Below are positions 46,721-56,408 of a stretch of 64,000 bases of DNA, piece by piece. Below the pieces are notes generated by a model, which ran no database searches, was not told where the DNA came from, and saw nothing but the letters and a program-made list of their open reading frames with translations. Position 1 is the stretch's first letter; each line of letters opens with the position of its first letter. Both the position numbers and the translations under genes were made by a program. The DNA lies in contig NZ_FQUP01000001.1 of NCBI RefSeq assembly GCF_900129325.1, forward strand, positions 1,268,224 to 1,332,223, in the 5' to 3' direction. This DNA is from Kaistia soli DSM 19436. Its GTDB lineage: Bacteria > Pseudomonadota > Alphaproteobacteria > Rhizobiales > Kaistiaceae.

Positions 46721-47485
46721 TCACACTCCCTCGAAGGCAGGATTCCAGGCGAGTGTCCGCCTCTCCAGGACGCGCGCTACCGTGTCGGCGAGCTTGCCGA
46801 GCAGCGCGTAGATCAGGATCGACAACACGACGACGTCGGTCATCATGAATTCGCGCGCCTGCATCGCCATGTAACCGATGCCTGACGAGGCGGAGATCGT
46901 TTCCGCGACGATCAGCGTCAGCCACATGATGCCGAGACCGAAGCGGAGGCCGACAAAGATCGAGGGCAGCGCACCGGGAAGGATCACGCGGCTGAAGAGT
47001 TCGGCCCCGCTCATGCCATAGGTCTTGCCCATCTCGACGAGCTGCGGGTCAACGCTTCGAATGCCGTGCAGCGTGTTGATGTAGATCGGGAAGAAGACGC
47101 CGAGCGCGACGAGGAACAGCTTTGCCTGCTCGTCGATGCCGAACCACAGGATGACCAGCGGGATCAGGGCGAGATGCGGCACGTTGCGCACCATCTGCAG
47201 CGTCGTATCAGTGAATTGCTCGGAGAAGCGCGACAGGCCATTGGCGAGCCCGAAGGCAAAGCCAATCGCCCCGCCGATGAGAAAGCCGATGCCGGCGCGC
47301 CAGGCGCTGACGCCCATATTTCGCGCCAGCTCGCCTGAAACGGTGACACGCCAGAGCGCAGCCGCAACCGCCGTCGGCGCCGGCAGAATATTGGCCGGGA
47401 TCACGCCGAGCCGGGACAGTGCTTCCCACCCGACGAGAAGCGTCGCGGGCAGGATCCAGCCGATGAGGCCACGGAAGCGCTTCAT
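46721..47485 (-). CDS. ssuC: Alkanesulfonate ABC transporter permease
   Basis: 254 aa from ATG 47485. Six helices: [22 protein letters not shown] at the start, [20 protein letters not shown], and a typical coupling loop [24 protein letters not shown] with the EAA-like region [15 protein letters not shown]. It forms the channel with a second copy of itself. Seven bases after the ssuD stop. Confidence 0.9.
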   Translation of the reverse strand: MKRFRGLIGWILPATLLVGWEALSRLGVIPANILPAPTAVAAALWRVTVSGELARNMGVSAWRAGIGFLIGGAIGFAFGLANGLSRFSEQFTDTTLQMVRNVPHLALIPLVILWFGIDEQAKLFLVALGVFFPIYINTLHGIRSVDPQLVEMGKTYGMSGAELFSRVILPGALPSIFVGLRFGLGIMWLTLIVAETISASSGIGYMAMQAREFMMTDVVVLSILIYALLGKLADTVARVLERRTLAWNPAFEGV

Positions 47486-47492
47486 CGCGGGT

Positions 47493-48653
47493 TCAGGACG
47501 CCGCAGCCGCGAGGCGCGGCGCGGCGTTACCGACCGAGAACTCGTTCTCGACACTGGCCCGGAGCCGCCGTGCGCCCGGCCGGTCGATGCCGAGCGCAGG
47601 GAACAGCAGTTCGGCGACCCGGTAAGCCTCTTCCAGATGCGGATAGCCCGAACCGATGACCGTATCGATGCCGAGCGCCTGATATTCGGCGAGCCTCTCC
47701 GCCACTTGCTCTGGCGTGCCGACCAGAGCGGTGCCGGCGCCGCCGCGCACGAGGCCGACGCCGGCCCATAGATTGGGCGAGACGACCAGCCTGTCGCGGC
47801 GACCGCCATGCAGCGCCGCCATGCGGCGCTGACCGACCGAGTCCATCTCCTTGGTGAAGCGCGCCTGCGCCGCGTCGATCTGTTCGTCGGAAATGCGGCT
47901 GATGAGACGATCGGCGGCGCGCCACGCCTCCTCCTCGGTCTCTCGAACGATGAAGTGCAGGCGGATGCCGAACCGCAGCCGGCGACCGCGCGCCTTCGCC
48001 TTGGCTCGAACAGCGGCGATCTTTTCGCCGACCCCCGCCGGAGGCTCGCCCCAGGTCAGGTAGAGCTCTGTTGCCTCGGCCGCGAGGTCCTGGCCCGCAT
48101 CGGATGATCCGCCGAAATAGAGCGGCGGCCGTGGCGCCTGCACCGGCGGAAAATCGAGCCGCGCCTTCTCGACGCGGTAATGTTTGCCGGCAAAGTCGAC
48201 GGTCTCGCCCGTCAGCAGCCGCGACCAGATTTCGAGAAATTCGGCAGCCTGCTCGTAGCGCTGGTCATGCGGCAGGAAGACGCCATCACCGGCCAGTTCC
48301 GCCGGATTGCCACCGACCACCACGTTCAGGAGCAATCGTCCATTCGAAAGACGGTCGAGCGCCGCGGTCTGGCGGGCCGCGAAGGTCGGAGAGACCACGC
48401 CCGGCCTGAGCGCGACCAGGAATTTGAGCCGCTCCGTGATGGTCGCGAGGCCTGCGGCCGTGATCCAGCTGTCCTCACAGGCTTGGCCAGTCGGCAGCAG
48501 AACGCCGCCGAAGCCGAGCCGGTCGACCGCCTGGGCGATCTCCTTGAAATACGCAAACTCCGGCGGGCGTTGCTGCGTCTCGGAGCCGAGATAGGATCCG
48601 TCGCCATGCGTCGGAATGAACCAGAAGAAGTTGAGGGGATTGGCGGCGGCCAT
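47493..48653 (-). CDS. ssuD: FMNH2-dependent alkanesulfonate monooxygenase
   Basis: 386 aa from ATG 48653. A luciferase-like TIM barrel: [30 protein letters not shown] at the start, [51 protein letters not shown] and [15 protein letters not shown] are all typical of SsuD. It releases sulfite from alkanesulfonates. The reduced flavin would have to come from a reductase elsewhere, since no ssuE gene lies in the operon. Confidence 0.9.
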   Translation of the reverse strand: MAAANPLNFFWFIPTHGDGSYLGSETQQRPPEFAYFKEIAQAVDRLGFGGVLLPTGQACEDSWITAAGLATITERLKFLVALRPGVVSPTFAARQTAALDRLSNGRLLLNVVVGGNPAELAGDGVFLPHDQRYEQAAEFLEIWSRLLTGETVDFAGKHYRVEKARLDFPPVQAPRPPLYFGGSSDAGQDLAAEATELYLTWGEPPAGVGEKIAAVRAKAKARGRRLRFGIRLHFIVRETEEEAWRAADRLISRISDEQIDAAQARFTKEMDSVGQRRMAALHGGRRDRLVVSPNLWAGVGLVRGGAGTALVGTPEQVAERLAEYQALGIDTVIGSGYPHLEEAYRVAELLFPALGIDRPGARRLRASVENEFSVGNAAPRLAAAAS

Positions 48654-48681
48654 GTGATCTCGCTCCTGCTCGTTGACGCAA

Positions 48682-49653
48682 TCAGGCCTTCGGCGCCGAC
48701 CACACGATGTCACGGACGGTAATCGGCTTGGGGATCAGGCCGAGCTTCTGGAAGCGGTCCGCCGTCGCCTGCTGCCCCGCGACGATCGTGTCGTTAATCG
48801 GGAAGATGCCGTAGACGGCGCGTTCGACCGCCACCGTCTCCGGACCGATCGGCACGCCGGTGATCTCGGAGAGCGCCGCGGCGACATCACCGCGATTGGC
48901 ATTGGCCCAATCGGCCGTCGCAGCCAAGGCCGTGACGATTGTCCCGACCGCGGCCGGATGGGCGTCCGCGAAGCTCTTGTTGGCGAGCAGATAGGTGTTG
49001 ACCTCCAGCGTCGCCGCGGTGGTGGTCAGTTGGCGGACCGGCGCACGGCTTTCGGCGAGCGCCAGGAAGGGATCCCAAATCGCCCACGCATCGACGCTGT
49101 CGTTGGAAAATGCCGCGGCGGCATCGGCGGGCGAGAGATAGACCGGCGTCACGTCGGCAAAGGCGACGCCTGCCTTCTCCAGCGCCGCGACCGTGAGATT
49201 ATGGGCGCTCGAGCCCTTGGTGACGGCGATCTTCTTGCCCTTGAGATCGGTCACCGAGCCGATCAGTGAGCCCTCCTTGACGATGATGGCCTCGCCTTTG
49301 CCGTTGGAAGGCGCCGCGCCGATATAGACGAGGTTCGCCCCTGCGGCCTGCGCGAAGATCGGCGGCGCGTCACCCGTCCAGCCGATGTCGACGGCCCCTG
49401 CATTCAGCGCCTCGAGCAGCGGAGGCCCGGAGGCGAACTCAACCCAGGTGACAGTCGTACCGAGTGGAGCGAAGGCCTTTTCGAAGGCTTCCTGACGCCG
49501 TGCCAGCGCTAACAGCCCCGCCTTCTGATAGCCGACCTTCAGTGTCGGCAGCGTATCGGCGGCAAAGGCCGTCTGCCCGCCCGCAAGACCGAACGCGGCG
49601 CCAGACAGCGCGACACCGGCTATGCTGAAGAAGGATCGGCGGGAAATCGTCAT
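48682..49653 (-). CDS. ssuA: Sulfonate-binding periplasmic protein, Tat-type signal
   Basis: 323 aa from ATG 49653. The signal [20 protein letters not shown] carries a twin-arginine motif (SRRSFF), and cleavage is expected after AFA near residue 32. The mature part is [52 protein letters not shown], typical of aliphatic-sulfonate binding proteins. First gene of the ssu operon. Confidence 0.9.
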   Translation of the reverse strand: MTISRRSFFSIAGVALSGAAFGLAGGQTAFAADTLPTLKVGYQKAGLLALARRQEAFEKAFAPLGTTVTWVEFASGPPLLEALNAGAVDIGWTGDAPPIFAQAAGANLVYIGAAPSNGKGEAIIVKEGSLIGSVTDLKGKKIAVTKGSSAHNLTVAALEKAGVAFADVTPVYLSPADAAAAFSNDSVDAWAIWDPFLALAESRAPVRQLTTTAATLEVNTYLLANKSFADAHPAAVGTIVTALAATADWANANRGDVAAALSEITGVPIGPETVAVERAVYGIFPINDTIVAGQQATADRFQKLGLIPKPITVRDIVWSAPKA

Positions 49654-49982
49654 GGCTCTGTCTCCGGCAAGGCCCCATGGGGGCAATCATGGGCTGGCGC
49701 GAGGTCAATTCCTGCGCACGGGCATCTTGCCGCTATTCAACGCATCACGACCAAATCGATCAAGAAAACCGTTGTTTCGCGCAAGGCGCCCTGCGGAATG
49801 AAAATCCGCCTGAAGCCGTTCCGACGCGATGATCCGCTTTTTGCGTGTGTCGCCATTCACAGAGCCGCGGTGACATCAGTCACAGCCGCCAATCATTCAT
49901 CGTGATTGAAACCGTTAACGGGTTTCCGCGTTGAGCAGTCACGAGAATGACAGGGGGCCGCCTCCGGGAGGCGGGTTCGACG
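49654..49982. promoter_or_regulatory. Divergent region with clustered inverted repeats
   Basis: Between ssuA and the small exported-protein gene. It holds GTGAC-N4-GTCAC (49870-49883), GAAACC-N7-GGTTTC (49908-49926) and an 8-bp GC hairpin CCGCCTCC-G-GGAGGCGG (49958-49974) that contains the Shine-Dalgarno sequence of the next gene. No cysteine-type (CysB) site is recognised with confidence. Confidence 0.45.
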
Positions 49983-50246
49983 ATGATGAGCATCAACAGG
50001 CGTAGTCTGGCGGGTGTGCTGGCGACAGCGACGCTGGTTGCGGTTGCAGTCACGGCCTATGGCACCCAGGCGACCGGACATGGCCGCGGGGTGAGCGACC
50101 CAATGTCGGCCGTCAGCTATGACCGTGCCGGGGTTGGCGGGCGCAAGGGCTGCGAGGTGCAGTCCTGGCCGTATATCGCCCCAGAATGTCTCGCCGCCTC
50201 AGATAACGGCGCTGATCACGCCAAGGTTATTCGCCGTCTTCTCTAG
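49983..50246 (+). CDS. Small exported protein, unknown (87 aa)
   Basis: ATG 49983 is preferred (GGGAGG upstream); ATG 49947 would add 12 residues. N-terminal signal or anchor: basic MSINRRS, then [18 protein letters not shown]. The mature part ends [18 protein letters not shown], a Cys-xx-x-W-P-Y-I-x-x-x-Cys pattern I have seen in many small alphaproteobacterial periplasmic proteins without known function. The two Cys could form a disulfide. Confidence 0.6.
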   Translation: MMSINRRSLAGVLATATLVAVAVTAYGTQATGHGRGVSDPMSAVSYDRAGVGGRKGCEVQSWPYIAPECLAASDNGADHAKVIRRLL

Positions 50247-51151
50247 AGGCTTTCGACAAAGCCGGCTGCCGCCTTGTGCAGCAGCGCGTGGCGGCCGGCG
50301 ATCGCGTCGATATCGGCGCCATAGCCGCCGCCGATGACGCCAGCAAGCGGGATGCCGCGTCCCCTCGCCGCGCCGATCACCATCCGGTCACGCGCGAACA
50401 GCCCGGCATCGCTGAGGGCCAGGCGGCCGAGCCTGTCGTCACGATGCGGGTCGACACCGGCATTGTAGAAGATGATGTCAGGCGCGAGGCGTTCGATCAG
50501 ACCGGGCAGTACTTCCTCGAGCGCCGCCAGATAATCCGCATCGCCGAGATCATCGGGAAAGCCTATATCGATGGAGGAGGTGCGCTTGCGCACTGGATAG
50601 TTGCGCTCGGCATGCAGCGACAGCGTCGTGACATTGGCTTCGCCCGCGAAAATCTCCGCCGTTCCGTCACCCTGGTGAACATCGCAGTCAACGACCAGCG
50701 CCGTTGCGATCCGGCCTTCTGCGAGCAGGACGCGGATTGCGACTGCGACGTCGTTGAATGTGCAGAAGCCGGCGCCCTGATCACTGCGCGCGTGATGGCT
50801 GCCGCCGGCCGTGTTGCAGGCAATGCCCGTCTCGAGCGCCAGCCGGGCGGCCAGGATGGTGCCCCCGGTCGCCGCCGCGGCGCGGCGAACGACGGTTTCG
50901 TTCATCGGCAGGCCGATCTCGCGCTCGATTGGCTTCGGCACGTTGAGACCGAGCACCGCATCGACGTAGGCGCGGTCATGCGCCAGCGCCAGTTCATCGG
51001 CGCTAGCTGGCTTAGGCGTGACAAAGCCGCCTGGAACGAGCCCCTCCGCTTCGAGGATTTCCGCCAGGCGGCGATATTTGCCCATCGGGAAGCGATGATC
51101 GGCTGGAATCTCGGCGGTGAAGGCGGGGTGATGGACGATCGGCAAAGGCAT
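50243..51151 (-). CDS. Histone-deacetylase family (acetoin utilization/acetylpolyamine amidohydrolase-like) protein
   Basis: 302 aa from ATG 51151. [24 protein letters not shown] has the catalytic His pair, [16 protein letters not shown] the first zinc Asp/His set, and [16 protein letters not shown] the second Asp. LAGVIGGGY provides the closing Gly-rich loop (Tyr near the substrate). These zinc amidohydrolases remove acetyl groups from small amines or proteins. Its end overlaps the 3' end of the exported-protein gene by 4 bases, tail to tail. Confidence 0.9.
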   Translation of the reverse strand: MPLPIVHHPAFTAEIPADHRFPMGKYRRLAEILEAEGLVPGGFVTPKPASADELALAHDRAYVDAVLGLNVPKPIEREIGLPMNETVVRRAAAATGGTILAARLALETGIACNTAGGSHHARSDQGAGFCTFNDVAVAIRVLLAEGRIATALVVDCDVHQGDGTAEIFAGEANVTTLSLHAERNYPVRKRTSSIDIGFPDDLGDADYLAALEEVLPGLIERLAPDIIFYNAGVDPHRDDRLGRLALSDAGLFARDRMVIGAARGRGIPLAGVIGGGYGADIDAIAGRHALLHKAAAGFVESL

Positions 51152-51245
51152 ACGCCGAGAATAGCGCGCCGATGGTGCGAATGAAGGCGGGCATCGACGA
51201 TTTGCCGCCGGGCGTCTAAGCCTGTCTGACCGCAGCGAATCTCTC

Positions 51246-52586
51246 ATGTCCGACACCGTCATCTCCCAGACCATCCGACCGTTCCAGGTCACGCATCGCG
51301 GCATCCTCGCCATCGCCGTACCGATGACGCTCGCCTATCTCTCGACGCCGATGCTCGGCGTCGCCGACATGGCGGTGATCGGCCGGCTCGGCGATGCGGC
51401 GTTGATCGGCGGCGTCGCCCTCGGCGCCGTCATTTTCGATTTCGTCTTCGCGACCTTCAATTTCCTGCGCAGCGGCACGACCGGCCTGACGGCGCAGGCC
51501 CTCGGCGCGGGCGACAGGACCGAGACGCAGGCGGTGTTCCTGCGGTCGCTGCTCCTTGCGGCGCTGATCGGGCTCGGCGTGATCGCGATCGGGCGGCCAG
51601 TGCTTTCCCTCGCCCTGCTCGGGCTCGGCGGCAGCCCGGCCGTTCAGGCAGCGACGACCACCTACTACGACATCCGCATTCTCTCGACGCCGTTTGCGCT
51701 CGCCAACTATGTCATGCTCGGCTGGCTGGTCGGGCTTGGCCGTGCCGGCGCGGGGCTTCTTCTGCAAACCGTGCTCAACGGCGCCAATATCGCGCTGACC
51801 GTCCTGTTCGTACTGGGCTTCGGCTGGGGCATGGCGGGCGCTGCCCTCGGTACGACGATCGGCGAGATCCTGACCGCGTGTCTCGGGCTGCTCGTCGTGC
51901 TGCCCTCGCTCGATCGCTCCGCGCGACCCTCCCGCGCAGCCGTGCTCGATCGGGCGGCGCTCATCCGCATGGTCGCGGTCAATCGCGACATCATGATCCG
52001 CTCCTTCGCCCTGTTGTTCGCCTTCGGCTTCTTCGCCTCGCGCGGGGCGAAGATGGGCGACGTCGTGCTGGCGGCGAATGCGATCCTGATGAACGTCTTC
52101 CTGGTCGGCGGCTACTTCCTTGACGGCTTTGCGGCCGCGGCGGAGCAATATGCCGGACGCGCCGTCGGGGCGAATTATCGCCCGGCCTTCATCCGCTCGC
52201 TGAAACTAACGCTCGGCTGGGGCTATGTGCTAGCCTTCCTCGCCGCTGCCATCTTCGCGCTCGGCGGCCCCTTGGCGATCGACTTCATGACGGCAAATGC
52301 CGAGGTGCGCGCTTCCGCGCTCGAATTCCTGCCCTGGGCGGTGCTGACGCCGATCGCTGGCGTGCTCGCCTTCCAAATGGACGGCATCTTCATCGGTGCC
52401 ACCTGGTCGCGCGACATGCGCAACATGATGCTCGCCTCGCTCGTGCTCTATCTCGCTGTCTGGTGGTGTGCCGAGCCGGCGCTCGGCGCGCATGGGCTGT
52501 GGCTCGCGCTGATCGTGTTCCTTTCGGCACGCGGCATCACGCTTGCCTGGCGCTGCCGCGCCCGCGTCAAGGCGACCTTCGGCTAA
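51246..52586 (+). CDS. MATE-family efflux transporter (DinF-like)
   Basis: 446 aa with 12 helices. It starts [38 protein letters not shown], the MATE N-half motif. [17 protein letters not shown] and the second-half [32 protein letters not shown] follow the DinF branch. It likely exports cationic or organic compounds with H+ or Na+ coupling. Divergent from the deacetylase gene by 94 bases and convergent with pyrD (one base between stops). Confidence 0.85.
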   Translation: MSDTVISQTIRPFQVTHRGILAIAVPMTLAYLSTPMLGVADMAVIGRLGDAALIGGVALGAVIFDFVFATFNFLRSGTTGLTAQALGAGDRTETQAVFLRSLLLAALIGLGVIAIGRPVLSLALLGLGGSPAVQAATTTYYDIRILSTPFALANYVMLGWLVGLGRAGAGLLLQTVLNGANIALTVLFVLGFGWGMAGAALGTTIGEILTACLGLLVVLPSLDRSARPSRAAVLDRAALIRMVAVNRDIMIRSFALLFAFGFFASRGAKMGDVVLAANAILMNVFLVGGYFLDGFAAAAEQYAGRAVGANYRPAFIRSLKLTLGWGYVLAFLAAAIFALGGPLAIDFMTANAEVRASALEFLPWAVLTPIAGVLAFQMDGIFIGATWSRDMRNMMLASLVLYLAVWWCAEPALGAHGLWLALIVFLSARGITLAWRCRARVKATFG

Positions 52587-52587
52587 C

Positions 52588-53658
52588 TCAGCCGCCAGCC
52601 GCCCAGCGCTCCCGCTCGATCCCCACCGCGTCGGCGATCGACGCAAGCCCTCGCCGATCGAGAATGCGCGCAAGGCCCCGTATGATCTCTGCCGGCAATG
52701 TCGGCCCGCCATAGACGATGCCGGTATAGAGCTGGACCAGATCGGCACCGGCCGCGATCTTGGCAAAGGCGGTCTCGGCCGAATCGACGCCGCCGACGCC
52801 GATCAGCGGCAGGCTGGGCCCGACCAGAGCGCGGAAGCGCGCCAGCATCACCGTCGACAGGTGGAAAAGCGGCTTGCCCGATAGGCCGCCCGTTTCCTTG
52901 GCCTGAATCCGATCGTGGAGCGCGGGGCGCGAGATGGTGGTGTTGGAGATGATGACGCCGTCGAGACGGCGCGCCAGAACGACCTCGGCCACGTCGGCAA
53001 GACCTGCCTCGTCCATGTCGGGCGCAATCTTCACCAGCACCGGCACACGCCGCGGCGCCGCGTCGCGCGCTTCGACCACCCGCGCCAGAAGCCCGTCGAG
53101 CGCCGCCCGCCCCTGCAGATCGCGGAGACCCGGCGTATTGGGCGAAGAGACATTGACCGTGAAATAGCTGGCAAGATCGGCAAAGGCCGTGATGCCTGCG
53201 ACATAGTCGGCGATGCGGTCCGCTGCATCCTTGTTGGCGCCGATATTGACACCGACGATCCCGCCCCGCTGCTTGCGGGCCAGAAGGTTCTGCCGGGCGG
53301 CCTGGTGGCCCTTGTTGTTGAAGCCGAGCCGGTTGATCACGGCGCCGTCCTCGACGAGGCGGAACATGCGCGGGCGCGGATTGCCGTCCTGCGGTTTCGG
53401 CGTGACCGTGCCGACCTCGACGAAGCCGAAGCCGAGCGCCAGTAGCCCGTCCGCGACCTCGGCATTCTTGTCGAGGCCAGCGGCGATGCCGAGCGGATTG
53501 CGAAAATCGAGGCCGAGCAGTTGGCGCGCGAGACGGGGGTCATCGGCAAGGCTTCGCGCGCCCGTGAGACCGGCGCCGATCACCTTGAGCGAAAGGCCGT
53601 GAGCGGTTTCCGGATCAACCCGGAAAATCGCCGGCCGGAGGAGGTCGTAAAGGCTCAC
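52588..53658 (-). CDS. pyrD: Dihydroorotate dehydrogenase (quinone), class 2
   Basis: 356 aa; start GTG 53658, overlapping the stop of the upstream DUF952 gene (GTGA). The N-terminal helix SLYDLLRPAIFRVDPETAHGL is the membrane-associating part of class 2 enzymes. NPLGIAAGLDKNAEV, NRLGFNNKG, VNIGANKD, TVNVSSPNTPGLR (catalytic Ser) and VKIAPDM follow. Converts dihydroorotate to orotate in pyrimidine synthesis, passing electrons to quinone. Confidence 0.95.
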   Translation of the reverse strand: MSLYDLLRPAIFRVDPETAHGLSLKVIGAGLTGARSLADDPRLARQLLGLDFRNPLGIAAGLDKNAEVADGLLALGFGFVEVGTVTPKPQDGNPRPRMFRLVEDGAVINRLGFNNKGHQAARQNLLARKQRGGIVGVNIGANKDAADRIADYVAGITAFADLASYFTVNVSSPNTPGLRDLQGRAALDGLLARVVEARDAAPRRVPVLVKIAPDMDEAGLADVAEVVLARRLDGVIISNTTISRPALHDRIQAKETGGLSGKPLFHLSTVMLARFRALVGPSLPLIGVGGVDSAETAFAKIAAGADLVQLYTGIVYGGPTLPAEIIRGLARILDRRGLASIADAVGIERERWAAGG

Positions 53659-54005
53659 GGAATGTCGGACGGAAACAGATGGAAGCCATGCGCGCCGAGA
53701 AGCAGCGGACGCGCCCAGGCAACATCCGCGATCGCAAGCGGCGCATAGAGATGGGGAAACAGCGCCCCTCCGCGAGAAGGTTCCCATTTCAAGGTCTCGC
53801 CGAGGCGGTCCGTGTCGATGGCGACCAGAACCAGATCGTCGATGCCGCTGAAATAGCGGGCCGCTGTCTCGCGCACCTGATCGGCAGCGGAGAGGTGGAT
53901 ATAGCCGTCGGCCGTGTCGATCGGCGCGCCTGCGAAGACGCCGCGCGCCTCGGCCTCGCGCCAGAGTTCGCCTGGCGCGATCTTGTAAATCAGAGTCATG
54001 GTCAT
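53655..54005 (-). CDS. DUF952 family protein
   Basis: 116 aa. It starts MTLIYKIAPGELWREAEARGVFAG and contains DTADGYIHLSAADQVRETAARYF, the DUF952 signature, then LVLVAIDTDRLGETLKWEPSRGGALFPHLYAPL. A small alpha/beta fold related to ADP-ribosyl-transferase-like domains has been suggested for this family; no function is established. Translationally coupled to pyrD, an arrangement common in alphaproteobacteria. Confidence 0.85.
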   Translation of the reverse strand: MTMTLIYKIAPGELWREAEARGVFAGAPIDTADGYIHLSAADQVRETAARYFSGIDDLVLVAIDTDRLGETLKWEPSRGGALFPHLYAPLAIADVAWARPLLLGAHGFHLFPSDIP

Positions 54006-54233
54006 TCCCGTTTGGTCACGAAAGCGTAGCCGGGCGGACGTTCTGCAGCAAGCGGCGGCATTCTCGCGAAGAAAGAGCTGCAGGCGCTGGACACGGTTCG
54101 TATGCGGGGATAAATCCTGCGTTCGGGGATTTTATTCCTTTTCGTGCGATCCGCTGTACCGCGTTTCGAGGAGACCACGCAGAATCGAACCGAGGTCATC
54201 GACGGCCCGGCTCATCTTCCGGAGGGTCCGGCC

Positions 54234-54905
54234 ATGCTGTCACACGAGCGGATCTGGGCCGCCATCGACGTCCTGGCGGAGCGCCACGATCTCAGCGTAT
54301 CCGGGCTCGCGCGGCGGGCGGGACTCGACCCCACGACATTCAACCGCTCCAAGCGTGTCGCCACTGACGGGCGGCCGCGCTGGCCGTCGACCGAAAGCAT
54401 CTCGAAGATCCTTGAGGCGACCGGCGAGACCCTGGAGCGCTTCCTCGATCTCGGTGCCCCCAGCTCGATAGCGGAGGCCAGCGCGCCGCTTGATCTCGCC
54501 GAGATCGATCGGCCGTTCCGCCAGGTTCCGCTGATCGGCTTCGCGCAGGCCGGCGCCGGCGGCTTTTTCGACGATGGCGGCTTTCCGGCCGGCCAGGGCT
54601 GGGACGAAGTCGCCTTTCCACAGACGCAGAAGGTGGAAGGTGTCTACGCACTCGAGGTCTCGGGCGACTCCATGATGCCGCTTTATCGCGATGGCGATGT
54701 CATCATCGTCTCGCCGACATCGCCGAGCCGGATCGGCGACCGCGTCGTCGTGCGCACGCGGCAGGGCGAGGTGATGGCGAAGGTGCTGGCAAAACGCGGC
54801 ACGCGGACCGTCGAACTCTCTTCGCTCAATCCCGACCATCCGAACCGCGTCCTGGCGGCGCGCGATATCGAGTGGATCGCGAGGATCATCTGGGCAAGTC
54901 AATGA
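54234..54905 (+). CDS. S24-family (LexA-like) helix-turn-helix regulator
   Basis: 223 aa from ATG 54234 with GGAGG before it. N-terminal helix-turn-helix (LSVSGLARRAGLDPTTFNRSKR). The C-terminal S24 peptidase fold has VSGDSMMPLYRDGDVIIVS with nucleophile Ser146 and VMAKVLAKRG with Lys183. The self-cleavage region could be AQAGAGG near 104-110. It could act as an SOS-like or stress repressor. The downstream exported protein overlaps by 4 bases. C1-type phage origin is possible, but the position among housekeeping genes argues for a resident regulator. Confidence 0.85.
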   Translation: MLSHERIWAAIDVLAERHDLSVSGLARRAGLDPTTFNRSKRVATDGRPRWPSTESISKILEATGETLERFLDLGAPSSIAEASAPLDLAEIDRPFRQVPLIGFAQAGAGGFFDDGGFPAGQGWDEVAFPQTQKVEGVYALEVSGDSMMPLYRDGDVIIVSPTSPSRIGDRVVVRTRQGEVMAKVLAKRGTRTVELSSLNPDHPNRVLAARDIEWIARIIWASQ

Positions 54906-55678
54906 GACGGGGCATCATGGCCATTGCTGCCACGGCCGCGCTTGCGGTCGTCATCGCCGCCGGATTGACGATCCTGATGGATACAGGTCCCGTGCCGGGC
55001 ACGGCTCCCGTTCGCGTGGCGGATCAGCCGGCAGCGAGCCGTGCGGCTGTACCGCCGGCCACGATTGCGCCGGCGCCGCTCGAACCGCGCCGGCCGCTTG
55101 TCCCCCCTGATGTCGTCACCAGTCCGCCGCCAGCGGATGATCCTGCTGCGTCGGGTCCGGTGCCGCGCATCGTCGGCGGGCCCGGCATCAGCCCGGGGCC
55201 GGTGTCGCACGGCCCGATGGCGCGTGAGGCGCCGTCAGCAAAGCCCGAAGTTGTCGACGAAGGCCCCGCCTGGCAGGCCTTCACGCAAGTGGTGGTGATC
55301 GGGGCCGGGACGCTCAACCTTGGCGGCCGAAAGGTCCAGCTTGCCGGCATCACGCCTCCGGAGAGCGGCGTCCGCTGCCGGACAGCGCCCGATGCCGAGG
55401 CGTTCGACTGCGCCTTTCTTTCGATGCAGGCGCTGCGCCAGCGGCTGCGGGCACGGGGCGTCGAATGCCGGTTGTCGACCCTGGAGACGATCGGCGTCGA
55501 GCCAGCGCCGTGCCGCATCGGCGGTACAGACCTCAGCGAATGGCTGGTGGAACAAGGCTGGGCCGAGCCCGCCGCCGACGCGCCCGAGGACTACCGCACA
55601 GCCGAGGACACGGCGCGGTGCGCGGGCGTCGGCATCTGGGCTGAGGCGCCACGGCCCGACAGTTGCCCGGTGCGGTGA
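54902..55678 (+). CDS. Exported SNase-like (thermonuclease-fold) protein, probably inactive
   Basis: 258 aa, ATGA overlap with the S24 gene. N-terminal membrane segment (residues 6-24, IAATAALAVVIAAGLTI), then a long Pro/Ala linker to about 130. C-terminal domain: GAGTLNLGGRKVQLAGITPPESG corresponds to strand 3 and the GIDxPE turn of staphylococcal-nuclease proteins, and DLSEWLVEQGWAEPA to the C-terminal SNase helix. The strand arginine used in catalysis is Gln here (KVQL) and the GID Asp is Thr. It likely binds rather than cuts. Confidence 0.7.
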   Translation: MRRGIMAIAATAALAVVIAAGLTILMDTGPVPGTAPVRVADQPAASRAAVPPATIAPAPLEPRRPLVPPDVVTSPPPADDPAASGPVPRIVGGPGISPGPVSHGPMAREAPSAKPEVVDEGPAWQAFTQVVVIGAGTLNLGGRKVQLAGITPPESGVRCRTAPDAEAFDCAFLSMQALRQRLRARGVECRLSTLETIGVEPAPCRIGGTDLSEWLVEQGWAEPAADAPEDYRTAEDTARCAGVGIWAEAPRPDSCPVR

Positions 55679-55701
55679 GGCCCTCTAGCGGGAAGGCGCG
55701 G

Positions 55702-56328
55702 TCAGGCGGTCGCCCGCCGCAGGCCGAGCGACAGCACGCCGGCTCCGATCAACAGCGAACCGCCGATGCGATTGACGGCTGTCTGGACTCGTGGCCTTCG
55801 GATGGTTGTCCGCGCCCCGGCTGCCAAAAGCCCATAGAGCATGGCGTTCAGCGTCGCGAGGACGAGGAACGTCGCCTCGAAGAGCACCATCTGCGGGAGC
55901 AGCGGCGCGCCAGCAACAAGGAACTGCGGCAGGAAGGCAACGAAGAAGACGATGCTCTTCGGATTGAGCGCCGTCACGACATAGGCATGCGCGAAAATGC
56001 GCCAAGGCCGCGTCTCCGCCGCCTCGTCCGCGTCGGCGACGACCGGCTTTGCGCGCCACAGCTTGATGCCGAGATAGACCAGATACGCGGCGCCGATCCA
56101 TTTCAGCACCGTGAACAGCATGGCCGATGTCGCAAGGAGCGCCCCGAGGCCGAGCATCGACGCCGTCATGGCGGTGAAATCGCCGAGCGCGACGCCTGCG
56201 ACCGTGGCGCGCGCCGCCTTGCGGCCATGGCCAAGCGCATAGCTGACGACCAGCAGGACGGTTGGTCCTGGAATCGCGAGCATGACGGCCGATGCCGCAG
56301 CGAAGGCTAACCAGTGTTCAAAGGTCAT
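55702..56328 (-). CDS. LysE-family translocator (amino-acid/threonine exporter)
   Basis: 208 aa from ATG 56328; upstream in-frame sequence is not coding. Six helices, starting WLAFAAASAVMLAIPGPTVLLVVSYALGHGRKAA with the conserved PGP. IGAAYLVYLGIKLWRAK and ALNPKSIVFFVAFLPQFL are LysE/RhtB signatures. Exports amino acids or related metabolites. Divergence and substrate cannot be judged. Confidence 0.9.
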   Translation of the reverse strand: MTFEHWLAFAAASAVMLAIPGPTVLLVVSYALGHGRKAARATVAGVALGDFTAMTASMLGLGALLATSAMLFTVLKWIGAAYLVYLGIKLWRAKPVVADADEAAETRPWRIFAHAYVVTALNPKSIVFFVAFLPQFLVAGAPLLPQMVLFEATFLVLATLNAMLYGLLAAGARTTIRRPRVQTAVNRIGGSLLIGAGVLSLGLRRATA

Positions 56329-56408
56329 CGGCGGCACTCCTTGTGCCGCCGATCCATCCACAACCCGCCGTCGGGCGCAAGACCCCGGCGCCTTGCCTCG
56401 TCCGACGC

